Below, piece after piece: positions 13,398 through 26,877 of a stretch of DNA of 64,000 nt (the stretch's first letter is position 1; each line of letters starts with the position of its first letter). This stretch comes from Monosporascus cannonballus. Taxonomy: Eukaryota > Ascomycota > Sordariomycetes > Xylariales. The stretch is from contig QJNS01000010.1 in NCBI GenBank assembly GCA_004154925.1, positions 496,001 to 560,000 on the forward strand, written 5' to 3'. The position numbers and the translations under genes were made by a program. The notes below the pieces were generated by a model, which was not told the origin of the DNA, made no database searches, and was given only the letters and a program-made list of their open reading frames with translations.

Positions 13398-13788
13398 TAT
13401 AATGATCTAACTAAGTACGAGTCTTGGAAACGGTCGCGCTGCGACCAAAACAGGCTCTAAGTGGGTCGAGTTACGTAATAAGCGCTTAATAGAGATTAAA
13501 TGAGCATAATGAAATAATTATTCAGTTAAGTATAACTAATTATATTAATTAATTAAATATTATTAAATACAAGAAGACACAACACGTAAGAATCACGGTA
13601 TATAGATACGCTTATTTCTATAACATAGATAGCATTAATTTGTAATAATAATTTATTACTTAAGACGCTTTGGATATTATGAAATATAACAAGTTATTGT
13701 ATTATTGCTTAGATTTCTACAATATTTCTACTAATATAAATCCGTACGATTTAGGTTTAATAATTAGTTGAACAGCTCAGCCGTTATA
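13398..13788 (+). repeat. 5' LTR of element P
   Basis: It begins TATAATGATCTAAC (from an ancestral TGTTACGATCTAAC) and ends CAGCCGTTATA, and aligns through its length with 18383-18773. It contains a TATATAG box near 13602, followed about 40 bp later by AATTTGTAATAA, the mutated form of the AGCTTGCAATAA block discussed in the findings. The conserved stretch CGTACGA.TTAGGTTTAAT.A.T.G near the end is the R-U5 half shared with all other gypsy LTRs of this window. Confidence 0.8.
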
Positions 13789-14649
13789 AGTTACAAGTTT
13801 TTGTTTAATAGTACTGTTAAACTTTAAGTAATACCTTTTTAATTACTCTGTTAATTAGCGAATAAGGAACTACCTTTTTAATAGGAATTCAGTGTCGATA
13901 TAGGATTTAAATGCTAAAGGCTTAAGTATAGCAATTTAGGTTAAGTTTAATATAAGCAAATATACCAAAGCTCAAGGTTAAAAAAAATCTTAACCTTATA
14001 ATGGAAAGAATAATATGTAAAATTTCTTTATTTAGACAAGTATATATTTTAAATTCTAGGAATTCGAAAAATCGGCGGACAAGATTTTCGCTATTATAGC
14101 TTCCTTAACGGAAAACGCTTTAAATTAGTTCGAATATATTATAAGAGATTATGTTGAGCATATAAGGGTCGATTAAAAATATTTATTAAAAGATTTTGCG
14201 CAATTATATTAATTTCGAGAATAAATTGAGAGCTAATTTCGAAAGTCTCGACGAAAAACGTACGGTAGTATAACAGATTTTGAATTACGCTGAAAAGGAT
14301 TAGTTTCAAAACATATAGTAATGTTCAGGAACGTTATAGCCAAAGGAAGATAGAACGACGACGACGAAAATATTTATATTAATATATTCCATAAAAGGTT
14401 AAAAGACAAGAATAATAATAAAATGATTAAGTTTTTAAAACCTACAACTTTAAATCGATATATTATCGAAGTTGTTAAATTTGACAACAGATTATATGAA
14501 TGACGTATAGATAAAAAAGGATATTATATTCTAAAATACGAAGATTACTCGACGAACTAAGAAAAAAACGCGCTATATTATTTATATTTTATAGCATAAT
14601 ACTAGGATGTATAGAATTCTAAATGGTTAAGTACAAAAATAAAAGCTAA

Positions 14650-14700
14650 ATTAAGTGCTATAATTACGACAAAATAAAATATTACTAAAGTACTTGTAGA
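14650..14700 (+). pseudogene. Gag CCHC zinc knuckle of element P (mutated)
   Basis: The frame reads CYNYDKIKYY*STC. Spacing is exactly C-X2-C-X4-H-X4-C, but the second Cys is Tyr (TGC to TAC), the His is Tyr (CAC to TAC or CAT to TAT) and one codon is TAA. In the family this knuckle binds the genomic RNA during packaging. The substitutions are the C-to-T and G-to-A changes expected from RIP, so the protein is dead. Confidence 0.65.
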
Positions 14701-16779
14701 AAGCCTAAAACTTTACGATAAAACAATTAGATATTTGTATTAAAAATAAATTTTAAACAATTAAAATAATAATAATAATAAGATTATTAATATAATTTAG
14801 ACCTAGTACGAAAAAGCCAATTACGATAAGAAATTCGACGCGAAATACGAACGGCCCAGAAACTGGCCCAAAGAGCGTTCGAAAAATAATAATACACTTT
14901 GAAAAAATAGTTAAAAAACATTAAAAGTAAATAAAAAACGTTTATTTAGAAATTCTTAATCGATATACCAGAATACACGTGATATATTGTAAATAACAAA
15001 ATATTTAGTATATAACGATTAAAAAAATCTATATATTAACGAAATATATATATATAAGAAAAGATTTAATTTTTTAATCAAAACGAAAATAATAAGGTAA
15101 ATAAATGGTATTATCAATATTTTCGAATTATTATCTTGTAAAACGAGATCGATAAACAAACAGCTTTATAAAATTAGTCGAAAAAGAATAATACCTATAA
15201 GAAAATTCTTTTTACTTTTATAAATAATATAATTATTAGTTCTTAAAAAAGTAAATTTAGTATATAATAAAAACACATTACTAAAAAGCTATTACAAACT
15301 TTAATTTTCGATTATTATTTATTACAACCTCGGAAAGAAATAAGTTTTAAAGAAAAAATCGATAGTTTATTTAGAAACTTTATTAGAAAAATAATAAATT
15401 ACAAAAAGCCTCATATAACGTTGTATATTATACGGAAAGGTAATTTGCTTAATAAGATAAAAGACTACAGACTAAGTAAAAAAATTAATATAACATGAAG
15501 AATAAATACGACAATAAGAACGACAAATATAGTCACTTAATATATTATACGAAAAAATATAAATAAAGGTTAGCGAATTCGAAAAACATTTTTTTAAAAA
15601 AAGGGTTATGTATAAAATAGCCGCAAAATAACGAAACTTAAAGAAATTAGAAAACGTTCCTAAAAAGGGCTTCAAATATAACGATAAAAACCTTTAATCA
15701 TCTTATTATTTTAAAAATATATATTAAAACATATGGGTATTCCGTAATAAGGAATTACGGAATTGTAAAGGAAAATTATATTATATTAAACGTTATTAAT
15801 AAGTTCAGATTACTATAAATATACAGGTTAAAATTCTATATAATTACAAATGGCGAAAATTATAATTTCGCTTATAATAACGAAAAGCTTTAACGCGAAA
15901 TTAATTACTTTGAAATCTTTATTTATATACGATATCAATCGATTAATTTTAATATTTTTTTTATAAAAATTACGATATAATTTAAAGATTATTATGAAAA
16001 TATTAATACGCAATCTTAAATAATAAAAACATTAACTATGTAAAGTCCGCTTTATATCTCGTATATAAATAAAAGAAAAATAATTAAAATCTTAATAATT
16101 AATCGGACATAACAACGAATATAGATATAAAAATACCATAAATACCTTCTTATCTAAATGTATAAAATATAAAAAAGGGGCATCTAAAAAGATACATCGT
16201 ATTATTATTACTATTAAATCAAGGTTAAAGTAATTAAAATACGATTGAAACCAGCAGCCTTAAAAGTAAGAAAATTTAATTAATATATTCTTATAATATT
16301 ATCGATATAAATAGCTTTTTAGAAACAAATACTCAATACGAAATTATTAAAATATAACAAATAAGGTTATGAAATATTTTAAAAAATATTTATTTGTAAA
16401 TTTTTACCTTATTTAAAATTTTAATAATAACGAATTACGCGCGCTTAAAAAATGTCTAGAAACTCGGTTACAAAAAGTAGATTCGATTTTCGAAATCACT
16501 CGTAAAATACCTTATGTTTTTCGTACCTATAAAATAGCAAATTACGACTTATAATCGTTTATCGATAGTTGAACGATATTAATATTGAAAATTAAATATT
16601 ATTATCCGGAGTTATTAAAATAAAAAACCAATTTTATAAAATCTAATAATTTATAGCATTCCAATTTAGAAATAGATATAACTTTATTAAAATTAAAAAA
16701 GAATATAAATAGAAAATAGTTTTAGAAAGAAATATAGATTATCTAAATACTTCGTTTCGTTAATAGGATTTACAAACGT

Positions 16780-17160
16780 ATTAATGACATTTTAACGAAT
16801 AGTAAATCATATATTATGAAAATACTTCGACGTTTTTATTATATACTACCTCGCCAATTTTCCTATTTGTTCGAAAATAGAAAAAAGATATATAAAATAT
16901 ATTTATAAATTCCTTGTAATTTTATAAAACGTTAAATTAATAGTTAATACAAAAACAAATCAATTTTATAAACAGGAAACAGAATATCTAAGGTATATTA
17001 TTAACCTCGAATATATTAAAATAGATCTAAAAAAGTCGCTACAGTTATAGAACAGCAAACTCTAATAATAATTAAGAAAATACCGGTATTTTTCGGATTT
17101 ATCAATTACTATAGAAGGTTTATCCGAAATTTCAATAAGATTATTATACTTTTAATGAAT
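16780..17160 (+). pseudogene. Reverse transcriptase / RNase H junction of element P
   Basis: At 16844 the frame reads YYLANFPICS where the family has YLDDILIFS, so both catalytic aspartates are lost. The change of the first Asp to Ala is not a RIP-type change. About 80 codons later VFFGFINYYRRFIRNFNKI matches the FLGFxNFYRRFIxxFS motif that ends the gypsy RT domain. The distance between the two motifs is as expected. Further RNase H and integrase regions must lie at 17.2-18.3 kb but are too decayed to delimit. Confidence 0.7.
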
Positions 17161-18382
17161 TTTACTAAGATAAAAAATTTGGATAGATATTATAAGCCAA
17201 AAAGATCTTTCAAAAAATTAAAAATACGATTATTAATAGGCTAATATTAATTATGTACGATTTAGTACGCCTTATCGAACTAAAAAGAGATATTTCAAAT
17301 TATACGTTAAGTAAAATAGTCGGATAACGAAATAATTAAGGCAAATTGTATGTTGTCGCATTTTATTCGTATAAATTAAAAAAGTGAAATTAAATACGTT
17401 ATTTCGGATAAAACGTTTACAGTTATTATTATAACTTTTCGAAAGTTCAGACATTTTCTTAAAGAAAATCCTTATCAGATTAAGGTTTATACGAATTATC
17501 AAAATTTTATACGTTTTATTACGACCAAAGAACTTACGAGACGATAATTACGATATGTGAAAAAAATAGCGAACTTCGATTTTGTTAATATTTACAAAAA
17601 AGTTTTAGAAAATAGCAGTGCAAATACTTTAAATAAGCGACTAAATCTTGAAAACATCGGTTAAGATTAAATACATAATTTTTAATATTATCCTAAACAA
17701 TTATTTATAGTTAAAATAAATTTCGACGATATTAGCTGTACTATACGATATATCTTAAAGAATTTAAAAAATATAATAATAATTTACTAAAACAAAATCA
17801 AATAGATTATAGGTTTCAAACAAATATTAAATAAACTTAATACGCGATATATATGAATATTAGCAATATAGATATTTAGAAATTTATAAAACTTTAAAAC
17901 GATTTTAACGTACTTATTATGTTCTTAAAATAAAAATAACGGTTTAAAAAGTACGATAATAATATAATCTTTATAATAAGGCTAAGATATAACGATATAA
18001 ACTATACAAAAAATTATAACCATTATTAATCTTAAAAATCTATAGAATTTACTTATGAAAGATTTTATAAGAAAATAGCCTCGAGGCGTTCTTTACTTAA
18101 GCGCGGATAAGGACTTCTAATACACCTTAGCTTTGAAACTACTAATCTTTTAGATTATAGGACGAAGTGGCTAGTCCTTTCTATTCTCTTGCAATTTTAT
18201 TATTAAATATTCTTTATCAAAATATCTAGCACTAGAAATATATTATAATAATACTTTCGTAATAATTAACAGAATTACGTAACAAATCGTAGAAGATAAG
18301 TCCTAACGAGATTTAATAACGGGACTGAATATTTTAAAAGAAAAAAGATTTTGAGATAAGATCCTAGAAAAAAGAAAAATTA

Positions 18383-18773
18383 TATTACAATCTAACTAAG
18401 TACGGATTACGAAAATAGTTACGTTGCAATTAAAATAGGACTTAAATAGATTAAATTACATATTAAGCCTTTAGAAGGAATTTATTAAGCATAAATAAAT
18501 AACTATTTAGTTAAGTACGATTAAGTATATTATTTAATTAAGCATTATTAAGTAGAAAAAGTTTAAATACGTAAGGATAACAATATATAAATACGTTTAT
18601 TTTTATAGCTTCAATAATATCAGCTTGTAATAATAAGTCGTTAACCACAACACCTTTAGTATTACGAGATATAATAAGTTACTGTATTACTGCTTAAATT
18701 TTAACGACATTTCTATTAATATAAACCCGTACGACTTAGGTTTAATAGTTAGTGAAACCGCTTAGCCGTTATA
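18383..18773 (+). repeat. 3' LTR of element P
   Basis: It begins TATTACAATCTAACTAAG and ends TAGCCGTTATA. It matches the 5' LTR except for mostly transition differences, so the two copies were mutated independently after insertion. It contains AGCTTGTAATAATAAG, the least altered version of the putative mRNA-start block in this element. Confidence 0.8.
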
Positions 18774-18778
18774 TAAAT

Positions 18779-19612
18779 TTAGTTCATTTTAATCTTCTTT
18801 TGGCTGTAATGTAAGAATAATAACCTATACGGCTAAAAAAATTGCTAGACGAGCTTTTCTTATATAAAATGTATTAAAGAAGCTCGGTATATACTAATAC
18901 GATCGATAATTGTACTATTGTAGCTATAAAGACATTATGGTCGCCTATTTCTCAAACTTAAAATTAATCGTATTAATTTTAATCTCTATTTGAAAGTTTC
19001 GAAAAGAATTATATATATATATATATATATAACACGTAGATAAAGTATTAAATTTATTAACCTTAAATCAGTGACGTTATAACTATAAAAGCATTTCGAA
19101 TTTAATTACTTTTAATCTTTTTATAGTTACGACGTAATAATAATAACCCGTACAAATAAAAGTGTAATTAAACGGTTGTTTTATATTAAATTATATTTAA
19201 AGAGCCTAAAGCAAAATAACGTACGCGGTATTTGTATTATTGCAGCTATAAAAACGTTACAATCGATAATTTTGTCAAATTTTAACTTAACTATATTAAC
19301 CTTAATTATTATCCAAAAAAATTCGAAAATGCTCTTATACGCCTATTAATTTATATTTAATATATATATAAAATATGAAAACTATTTAATTTAGATTAAT
19401 TATATATACCTAAAAATCGATTATTTTATTATAAAAAAGTAGTAAATAGAACCGTTTTTGTACAACTTTAACTTAGACCTCGCTGGTTTGTTATAAAAAA
19501 ACGTTATTTAATTAATTAATTTTAGCGCCTTAGTGTAATACGTAAATATGTATCAAAAATAGAAACGAGTCAGCAAAGGCCTAAGCTAGCTGAGGTAATA
19601 GCTTTATAGTTT
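18779..19612 (+). repeat. Repeat T copy 1, right part
   Basis: This is the continuation of the copy interrupted at 13397. It aligns with 49370-50191, including the marks CTAGACGAG/GCTGGACGGG, ACGTACGCGGTATTTG and the end GGCCTAAGCTAGCTGAGGTAAT. It carries an (AT)n run at 19010-19032. The octamer AGCTTTAT follows its end and also occurs at 12865-12873 around the left end, a possible target duplication whose exact limits are unclear. Confidence 0.65.
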
Positions 19613-19639
19613 ATTAAAACAAACGACTTCTTAGTATAA

Positions 19640-20480
19640 GACGCGAACGTCTAGACCCCTGTTTTATTATTTTCGATATTGAGGTAGTAGGAGCTTAAAA
19701 GAGATTAAAGTATGTCGTTACGAGATTACCGAACATTAATCGAAAGCGAATATAGATTTATCTAGATAATAAAAGAACGATCTAAGAAATTAAGGCGAAT
19801 ATTACTGTATTTTCCTAATAAGCTTACTTAAAGTTTTACGTAGTAGCAGATATGTATAATGTCGAGATACGCTGGTATTTAGGATACTGCGGCATAAAAA
19901 GAAACGAGCTGGCTAATAAATTAATAAAGGTGAGTTCAAAGTAGAAGAATATCAATAACGACTGTATAACCGCGGCCTACGAGATCAAGTATAAAACAAA
20001 GTTACGAAATAAAACGTAACGAGAAATAGAATAAAAAAATCTTTACTAAGCTTTTACAGCGTTATAAAAGTTAAAAATTAAAATATTATTTACGTTGTCT
20101 CGATAAGCTAAAATGTTTAACGAAATCGGCTTTATATTATTATTTAATATTGCTAAAAGTTTAAATACGAAAACTCCCCACTATATTAGAGTTACAATAA
20201 CCTGGAAATATTTAAATATATAATTCATTATAGAAAAACGAACCTTTTTTTTAAAAAAAAACTAGGTACTTAAATCGAAAAAATGTTTTTAAGAGCCGAA
20301 AAAACACCATTTTTTAAGGGAACTTATAAGTAACTTAATTATTTTAAAAATTATATCGAGGTTAGGAGTTTTATAGAAATATTTATATACGGAAATAAAT
20401 CGGGCCAGGGTGGAGTTATTCGGTAAATGCCGCACGTCATTATTAAATGTAATTCCTATAAAAACGACCATCCTGTAATA
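19640..20480 (+). pseudogene. LINE 3' part: RNase H and C-terminal region (Tad1-like)
   Basis: Around 19860 the plus strand reads VEIRWYLGYCGIKRNELANK. This matches the VxxxWVPGHxGIxGNExAD motif at the end of the RNase H domain carried by fungal Tad1-type and I-type LINEs. The key residues survive or changed by RIP (P to L, H to Y, G to R, E kept). Downstream residues TPHYIR near 20175 fall where the family has its short cysteine/histidine-rich C-terminus. Only ~0.8 kb of the element is visible; the 5' part (endonuclease, RT) is absent, as usual for 5'-truncated LINEs. Stop codons are frequent, so it is dead. Confidence 0.55.
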
Positions 20481-20937
20481 TCAGAAACTGTTTTAAGCCC
20501 CGAGGACTATATTTATTTGATTTTTTTCCCTTTATTTCTGAGCAGGTAGTTAAGGAGTTTAGGAGGCCGTATTTGGAGGATTAGGAAGTTAAAAGGAGGG
20601 GGTTTAATTGCATACACTAATGCGTTTAAACGCGTGGCCCGCGGCGTACAGCCGACAACATAGCATAGCCACCTCGGCTACGACCTTGGCTTAGGCCCCA
20701 AAAACCCGTACTATGGAGGCGAGAAATGCTAGGTACTGCCCTCGCACGGAGGAGGGAGGATACAGCTTGATGCGCTGGAAACGGCGACGCGTCTACGGAC
20801 AAGAACTGCTAAATGAGTCTACATTTGTAGATAAGTTAGTTAGATAGCTTCACCTAGCTAAGCACGCCCATATGCCCTAGGGGAGGCTCTGGGATAAGCC
20901 GCTACGCGGCTTTCCTCTGGCGTTAAATACTACTAAA
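20481..20937 (+). repeat. Probable LINE 3' untranslated tail, little mutated
   Basis: GC rises abruptly and CpA/TpG are kept. The segment holds purine-rich GGAGGCCGTATTTGGAGGA-type sequence, CGCGTGGCCCGCGGCG, and a perfect 7-bp hairpin AAGCCGC-TAC-GCGGCTT at 20896-20912. It follows the LINE C-terminus directly, so a 3' UTR is the simplest reading. No poly(A) or target duplication is evident. It ends where the element E gag sequence begins. Confidence 0.4.
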
Positions 20938-21095
20938 AATATTGATCATTTTGGTGTTATCGCCCTTCTTGTCGTCCTTAGAGGGTCCCTCAGGTACCGG
21001 CGTCCATGCCTTCTCTTGTAGAGGCTTCTTAGGCGCTTTACACTTGTTGGCCTTGTGCCCCTTCTTTCCGCAGTTGAAGCAAGTAATCTGGCTCC
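20938..21095 (-). pseudogene. Element E gag, C-terminal part with intact CCHC knuckle
   Basis: The minus strand reads SQITCFNCGKKGHKANKCKA, an intact C-X2-C-X4-H-X4-C zinc knuckle, followed by a Lys/Pro-rich tail (PKKPLQEKAWTPVPEGP). This is the RNA-binding end of a Ty3/gypsy gag. It lacks RIP-type damage. The upstream part of the same gag lies at 26878-27610; the two are separated by element D. The downstream pol is missing and LINE-related sequence follows, so E is a fragment. Confidence 0.75.
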
Positions 21096-21324
21096 TGTCA
21101 GATCTACCTGAAGTCGATCGAACAGCTAAGCCTTGGCTTAGTTTGATCAGCTACTGAAGGGAGATAACTTTATTCACCCCTGGTATCTTTTTCTCTCAGT
21201 TACAGCTGTATTTACGTATATATAAGAAAGGTTCATTACTCTTAATTGTTATTTATAAAATTTTAAATATTAAGGTAGCCTCTTAAGATATTATTTAAAT
21301 TATATGCTTCAGTATGTAATATTA
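21096..21324 (+). repeat. Left LTR of element D
   Basis: It begins TGTCAGATCTACCTGAAGTC and ends GTATGTAATATTA. It aligns with 26647-26877 over its whole length (shared CAGCTAAGCCTTGGCTTAGT, TATCTTTTTCTCTCAG and CAGCTGTATTTACGT-type blocks). The first ~130 bp are little mutated and the second half is strongly RIP-mutated. Confidence 0.75.
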
Positions 21325-24300
21325 AGATGCTATAGTTAACAACCTAGTCCGTATTTCTTTTTCAGCTGTGTTTTGATATATTCGTTATATACGTTTTATT
21401 AAAGTTATTCAAAATCTTGTTATCCTTTTTATGATATATTTATCGTTTAGCCGTAATACTCTTAATTATTTTAACTTATTTATTTTTTGTATTATGTCTA
21501 TAATTATAATTTCTTATTTTGTCAATTTTAACGAATTTATTTAAAGATATGTTTTTTAAAAAATAACATTTTCAAATTCTATGTTAAAACTAAAGCAGAC
21601 ATATTATGAATGTATATTAATGTTAATATAGCCTAAATATTAATTTTGTTATCAATACTTAATCTTTTTAAATCTTAATATTTCCAGAATGCGATAATTA
21701 AAAATAAACCTTAAATTCGACCGTTTATTTAAAATTCGACAAACTCTTAAAATTTATAACAGAATATAATCTGGTTATATTATCTTAAAAACGCCTTCGT
21801 TAAAATAAATACGCTCTTAAAGAAGTCCGTTTATTTCGATTATTATTAAATATATTAAAAAAACGTGGCTCGAAAATAATAGTTATTTTAAAAAATAAAT
21901 TTAAACTTAATAATAACGTTTCAATTTATAAAATTATTATCTGATATAAGCAGATGTTAAAAACCATTAATGTTTAGATAGATATATAGCTCTGTATTTA
22001 TTAAAGAACGTATATTAAAATAGCGGAGTTTTAAATTCTAACCGTTGTCGATGATCACGATTATCTTAATTTTTTTAAAAACTGTTAACGCTCTCTTAGT
22101 TAATTTCTTTATTATCTAGACTTCTGCAGTACAAAAAAAGCTATATTCGAAAGCAAGAATCTTATTCAACTACTATTTGTATAAAAGCTTATAAAGTAAT
22201 TCCAAAGCTATATAAGATTATAAAAAGTTTAAAATATTGCCGCTAAATAGTTATTATAAGAAACATTTTAATACTATTTTAATAAAAAGATTTTAAATAA
22301 TCGAAAATATCATAATAATAGTAACCGTAAAATTAGGTTATATAAAAATATATCTACTAAAAATATTATTTTTAAAAAGTTTTCTTATATTTATAAAAAC
22401 GGTAAGCTTTTAAGACAAATAAAAGGATTTTAATATTATAAAAAGATAAACAAATATACTTAAACTAGAAAGCTTAAACAGATAGCAATTATTAAGTATA
22501 GTTAAAAAACGATAAACTATAAATCTCTTAATTAATTTCGGCCTTTTGTAAAAACAATAATTTTATAAATCTATAAACTATTAATATTATTACTGAAAAT
22601 ATTTTAAAAAATTAATATTTCTCAATATATATTTCGACGTCCATATAAAAACTCGTAAAGATAATATATTAATTTATATTTTCTAATAATAAACAGAAAA
22701 CCTCTAGTCTTTTTAAAACATTTCGATATTATAAACGACAAGATTAGAAAAATTACGTTTATTATTTTTATAAAAAGAAAATAGAATTTGTTTTTTAAAA
22801 ATTAGTTATATTTTCTTAAGGTATTTCTTAACTTATTTTTATATAAATATTTTTATAAGTTAAAATTTATTAAAAGTACAAAACAGACATTATATATTAA
22901 AAGATAATAAAATCGAAAAGAATAAAACTTAATTTAATAAATTATCAACTTACGATATATTATATTATAATAATTTTAAAGAATAATAAAAACGATTTTA
23001 TTCTCTTAACTTCTACTATAACATGAAAATCTAGCGTAAGGATTCTGAAAATAATAATAATTCAGAAAATAAAAGAAATTCGTTGTAAAACTTTCGACCT
23101 AAAAAATTCGTATTTTTTAAATAATTTCTATAATATAAACTTTATAATAACAGCTTTTTTCTTTCTATAAAACCTTTAAAAAATACTATAATATGACATT
23201 AAAGCCTTCTATACGTAGGTCTAGATAGTTTTTAAAAAAGTATATAAATAATTACTAAAATAAATATTAATTTGTCTTTATAGATTTAATACCAAAATTA
23301 TTATATAATTAAGCTACGAAAATATAATATTATAGAAATAACCTATTGAAGAAAAGAAACCTTTCAGTACGATATATATTAATTGTTTTGACTTCAATAA
23401 CCTGTTCGATAAACGCCCGAAATTATTAAATATTATTTGTCGAATTATTAAAGTTAAGTTTAACTATCTTTTTGAACGAAAAAGATACATACTTACCGCC
23501 TTAATAACCGCTGTCGCTTTCCTTAAGAAATACTTTTATATTTAGATTAAAACAGTCGTATTAAATAAAGAAACCAATTTCGGAAACAAGTTCCGGAAAT
23601 AAACCTTTAATACAAATATTCTGTATAAGTTTTCGTCTTTATATAATAAATAGCTTATAAATATTTATCAACGTTTCGGAGACGTAATTATCACGAAGAT
23701 ATGTTGACTAAATATTAGCAGTAATCTTTTTTTCGACCTGTAGCCGAAGGCAGTAAAAGTAGCTACATGTATCGTTAATTGTACATTTATTTAAACTTTA
23801 GATTAGAAAATCGCTATGTAAATTTTTAACGAATAGCTGGCTAAGAAAAATAAGATACTTATTCCTAATAGAAATCTAAAAACAGATATAATAAATATTA
23901 TATTTTTCGAATTAAAAGCTTCGGTGTTTGTAGAAACTAGCAGATAAAATACGAAAAAGCGTAAAATATAAACGTTAAAAGATATATCAGTTAGCTTATA
24001 GGATATATAACCAATAACGTATACTGAATATAAATGTTTAGAAGATGTTATTATAATTAAAATATATTGTAATTGACGAAATAAAAAACATTAACATAAA
24101 TGGAAAGGATTTTAGTCAAACATCGCGAAATTAAATAAATAAATTGATAATATTCTTATACTACTAATAATAATAATATCTTTGGAACTTATAAAACTAT
24201 TTTTAATAATAATGAATTATTAATTTAAATTACATAAACAAAATAAAACAATTGAATAATATAAAACAAGCTTAAATACGGTTTTATAATATTGTTATAA

Positions 24301-26646
24301 TAAGTATAAATTTTTCCTATTAAAAACTTATTAAAAAATTAAAAATAAAAAGAAAATGAAATTTATAAAACTAATTCGGTCAAAAGTCTTTTAAATTTAA
24401 TAATTAACACTAATTCCTTTTTCTAAAAACGCTATATAAATATTCCTCAAATAACGATTAATTCGAAATATAATATTTTATAATCTAATTTACCTACATT
24501 TAAAATTATTACTACCTGTAAAAATCTAAATTTTTAATAATTTTAGATATTTTTATTAGTTAAAGCCCAAGATATATTATCGAGTTTTTCGGATTAAAAT
24601 AATGCGAAATCGAACTACATTTCTTAAATCAGATAACTATCCCTAATTCCGGAATCAGAAACGGAGAAAAAGAATTACTTTCGGCTAATACAATACATAG
24701 TTAATAAGCTTTAATATTATTTTTAATATTACGTTTAAACTTGAACGTTTTATTGATAATAATATTTCTTTATCGTTTAAACACTTATAAAACTTTATTT
24801 GATATAAATATATCCAATACTAAAAAATAGTGGTATAAAAATTAAAAATAAATATATGAAATAAAATAATTATTTATTGTCATAGTAATATAAAAACTTC
24901 TTAAGAATAGAAGTTTTAACGTTATTTTGGTATTAATATAAATATTTCGTTATAAGTTTAATAAATAAAAAATATTTTAAAAATTTAAATTTAAAACAAC
25001 TCTTTATAGTAATCTTTCGTTTTATAAAAACCTAAATATATATATATATATTTATATTAGTACGAAAATTGTTTCGTATATTAATAATTACAGTAATTCG
25101 ATTTATTTTTAATTTGTAATAAGTTATTACCATTAGTATGCTTTTATATAATTATTATAATAAATTTATATATATATAAATAGTCTTTTCGTAAATTCGT
25201 AGACTTCAAGTTTTATTTAGAGCTTTTAAAGATTTTATACGACTTATAACGATTGTTATTTTTATAGTAACGGAATTTAATAACAAAATTAAATATATTT
25301 AGATTAAAGTTTATGTCGAATAATTTCTATATTATAATCCATAATTTACTAATATTACTTTTATACAGTATCGATATACCTATAATGTATAAAGCTCGCA
25401 ATATAATATATAATAAAATACTTTTATATTATTAATTATAAAACGTTTAATAATTTTTCAAAATACGTATTACCTATAATCGCAGAGTTGGGAAATTATA
25501 GTTATTATATAATATTTATTAAGAAAAGATATATTCGCAATTCAAATTATTTCAAACCAAGAAAATATTTTTCTACAGTTTTTAAATAGAAATATGTTAA
25601 TAAATATAAAAATAAAATAGGCTTAATCTGGAATGAATTTAATATCGAAATAGTTAATAATTCTTTACATAAAATAATTTTAAAATTATCTAAACATAAA
25701 TAAAGTTATTTCTTACTTATTACAATATTACAAAAATCTAAGTTTTATATATCTTAATGCGGTTAACAAAATTATTTTTTATATTTATTATATTTGTACC
25801 TTGACTATAAAATTCGAAAATAACGAAAGTTTTAATATATAAATGTTGTTATATGTAAATAATGCTTTTTATAAATAACCAAACTGGAAAATGTTTTAAC
25901 GATTTATATTATTATACTTTTCATAACTTAATTATTTAAAACATAATAAGCAGGATATGAAAATTATTTTAAATATAAAAGTTTAGATTTTAGCTTTGTC
26001 GAAAACCGTTAAAAAATTTCTTTCTGTTAAAACAAGATTTAATTATCTAAATAAAGAATCAACAAGCCATATAGCTAATTATTAAAAACACTATATATCT
26101 AATTACGAACCTAAATATAATACCATTTATAGATATTAATTTCGTGAAATTGATATAATAAAAATTAAAATAAAATAAAGGTTTATTAACACAATAATAA
26201 CGGATAAATTAATTAAGCTTTTCAAACTATAATAGTATTAAACTTTTATAATATAGTTTTTAGGTTTTAAGAACTTATATAACGTTAATCCATTTTTAAC
26301 GTTATTTAGTAATGGAAAATTGTTTCTTTTTTACTTTTTTAATATTCTTTTGAATTATTATTTTTATTTGTATTCTTAAATAACATTAAAAAAACAAATA
26401 GAAAAAGGTTTAACAAAAGTTCTGGAATTTAACAGTATAATATTAAGATTTAATACATGAAAATATAAGTTCGAATCTTATTAAAAGCTTTACAAAAAGG
26501 TTATAAAAACACGTTATAAATTTTTATTCGAATTTTTTATTATTTTGTTATCTGTCTTTTATCTTCATTACCACGGTATTTCCTTTTAGATGATTTTTTT
26601 ATATCGTAAAAGATTTAGCTGTTAGTTCCTAACACCTGGAAAGATA

Positions 26647-26877
26647 TGTCAAATCTAGCTAAAGTCGATTAAATAGCTAAGCCTTGGCTTAGTTTGATTA
26701 GCTACTGAAAGAACATAGCTTTATGCACCCCTAATATCTTTTTCTCTCAGCTATAGCTGTATTTACGTGTATATAAGGAGGGTTCGCTACCCTCACTTTC
26801 TATCTAGGACCTTCTAGAGGTCAAGGCAACCTTCTAATACACTTTTCTTCAGTTATATACTTCAGTGTGTTATGTCA
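26647..26877 (+). repeat. Right LTR of element D
   Basis: It begins TGTCAAATCTAGCTAAAGTC and ends GTGTGTTATGTCA. It contains the AT-poor second half GGAGGGTTCGCTACCCTCAC that is mutated in the left copy. The inner palindrome GCTAAGCCTTGGCTTAG is conserved in both LTRs. A TATATAAGGA sequence (~26776) could be the core promoter. Confidence 0.75.

Larger units (their letters stand above)
13398..18773 (+). mobile_element. Element P: Ty3/gypsy LTR retrotransposon, plus strand
   Basis: Two direct repeats of ~391 bp (13398-13788 and 18383-18773) bound 4.6 kb of RIP-degraded gag-pol on the plus strand. Domain order by surviving motifs is gag zinc knuckle (~14656), reverse transcriptase catalytic region (~16844) and the RT/RNase H connection FFGFINYYRRFIRNF (~17089). 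That order is the Ty3/gypsy order. The total of ~5.4 kb is short for the family, which usually has 5.5-7 kb; no antisense accessory frame was seen here. The LTR ends correspond to the reverse complement of the minus-strand elements further right, so P is a member of the same superfamily in the opposite orientation. It splits repeat T. Confidence 0.8.
21096..26877 (+). mobile_element. Element D: LTR retrotransposon, probably Ty1/copia
   Basis: Direct repeats of ~230 bp at 21096-21324 and 26647-26877 enclose 5.3 kb of heavily RIP-degraded DNA and interrupt the gag of element E. Size and LTR length fit Ty1/copia. On the plus strand MLLYVNNAF at ~25844 sits ~0.8 kb before the 3' LTR, the place of the copia YVDD catalytic box, with both Asp changed to Asn as RIP would do. 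Upstream NNSLHKII (~25655) sits where copia has the NKSLYGLKQ-type motif. These are weak motifs, so the copia assignment is tentative; the LTR pair is clear. The motif TGTCA occurs at both outer junctions. Confidence 0.6.

Noticed and set aside
19010..19032. (AT)n run as microsatellite of interest
   Set aside because: Short dinucleotide run within RIP-altered DNA; such runs occur at several places in the window and carry no further signal.
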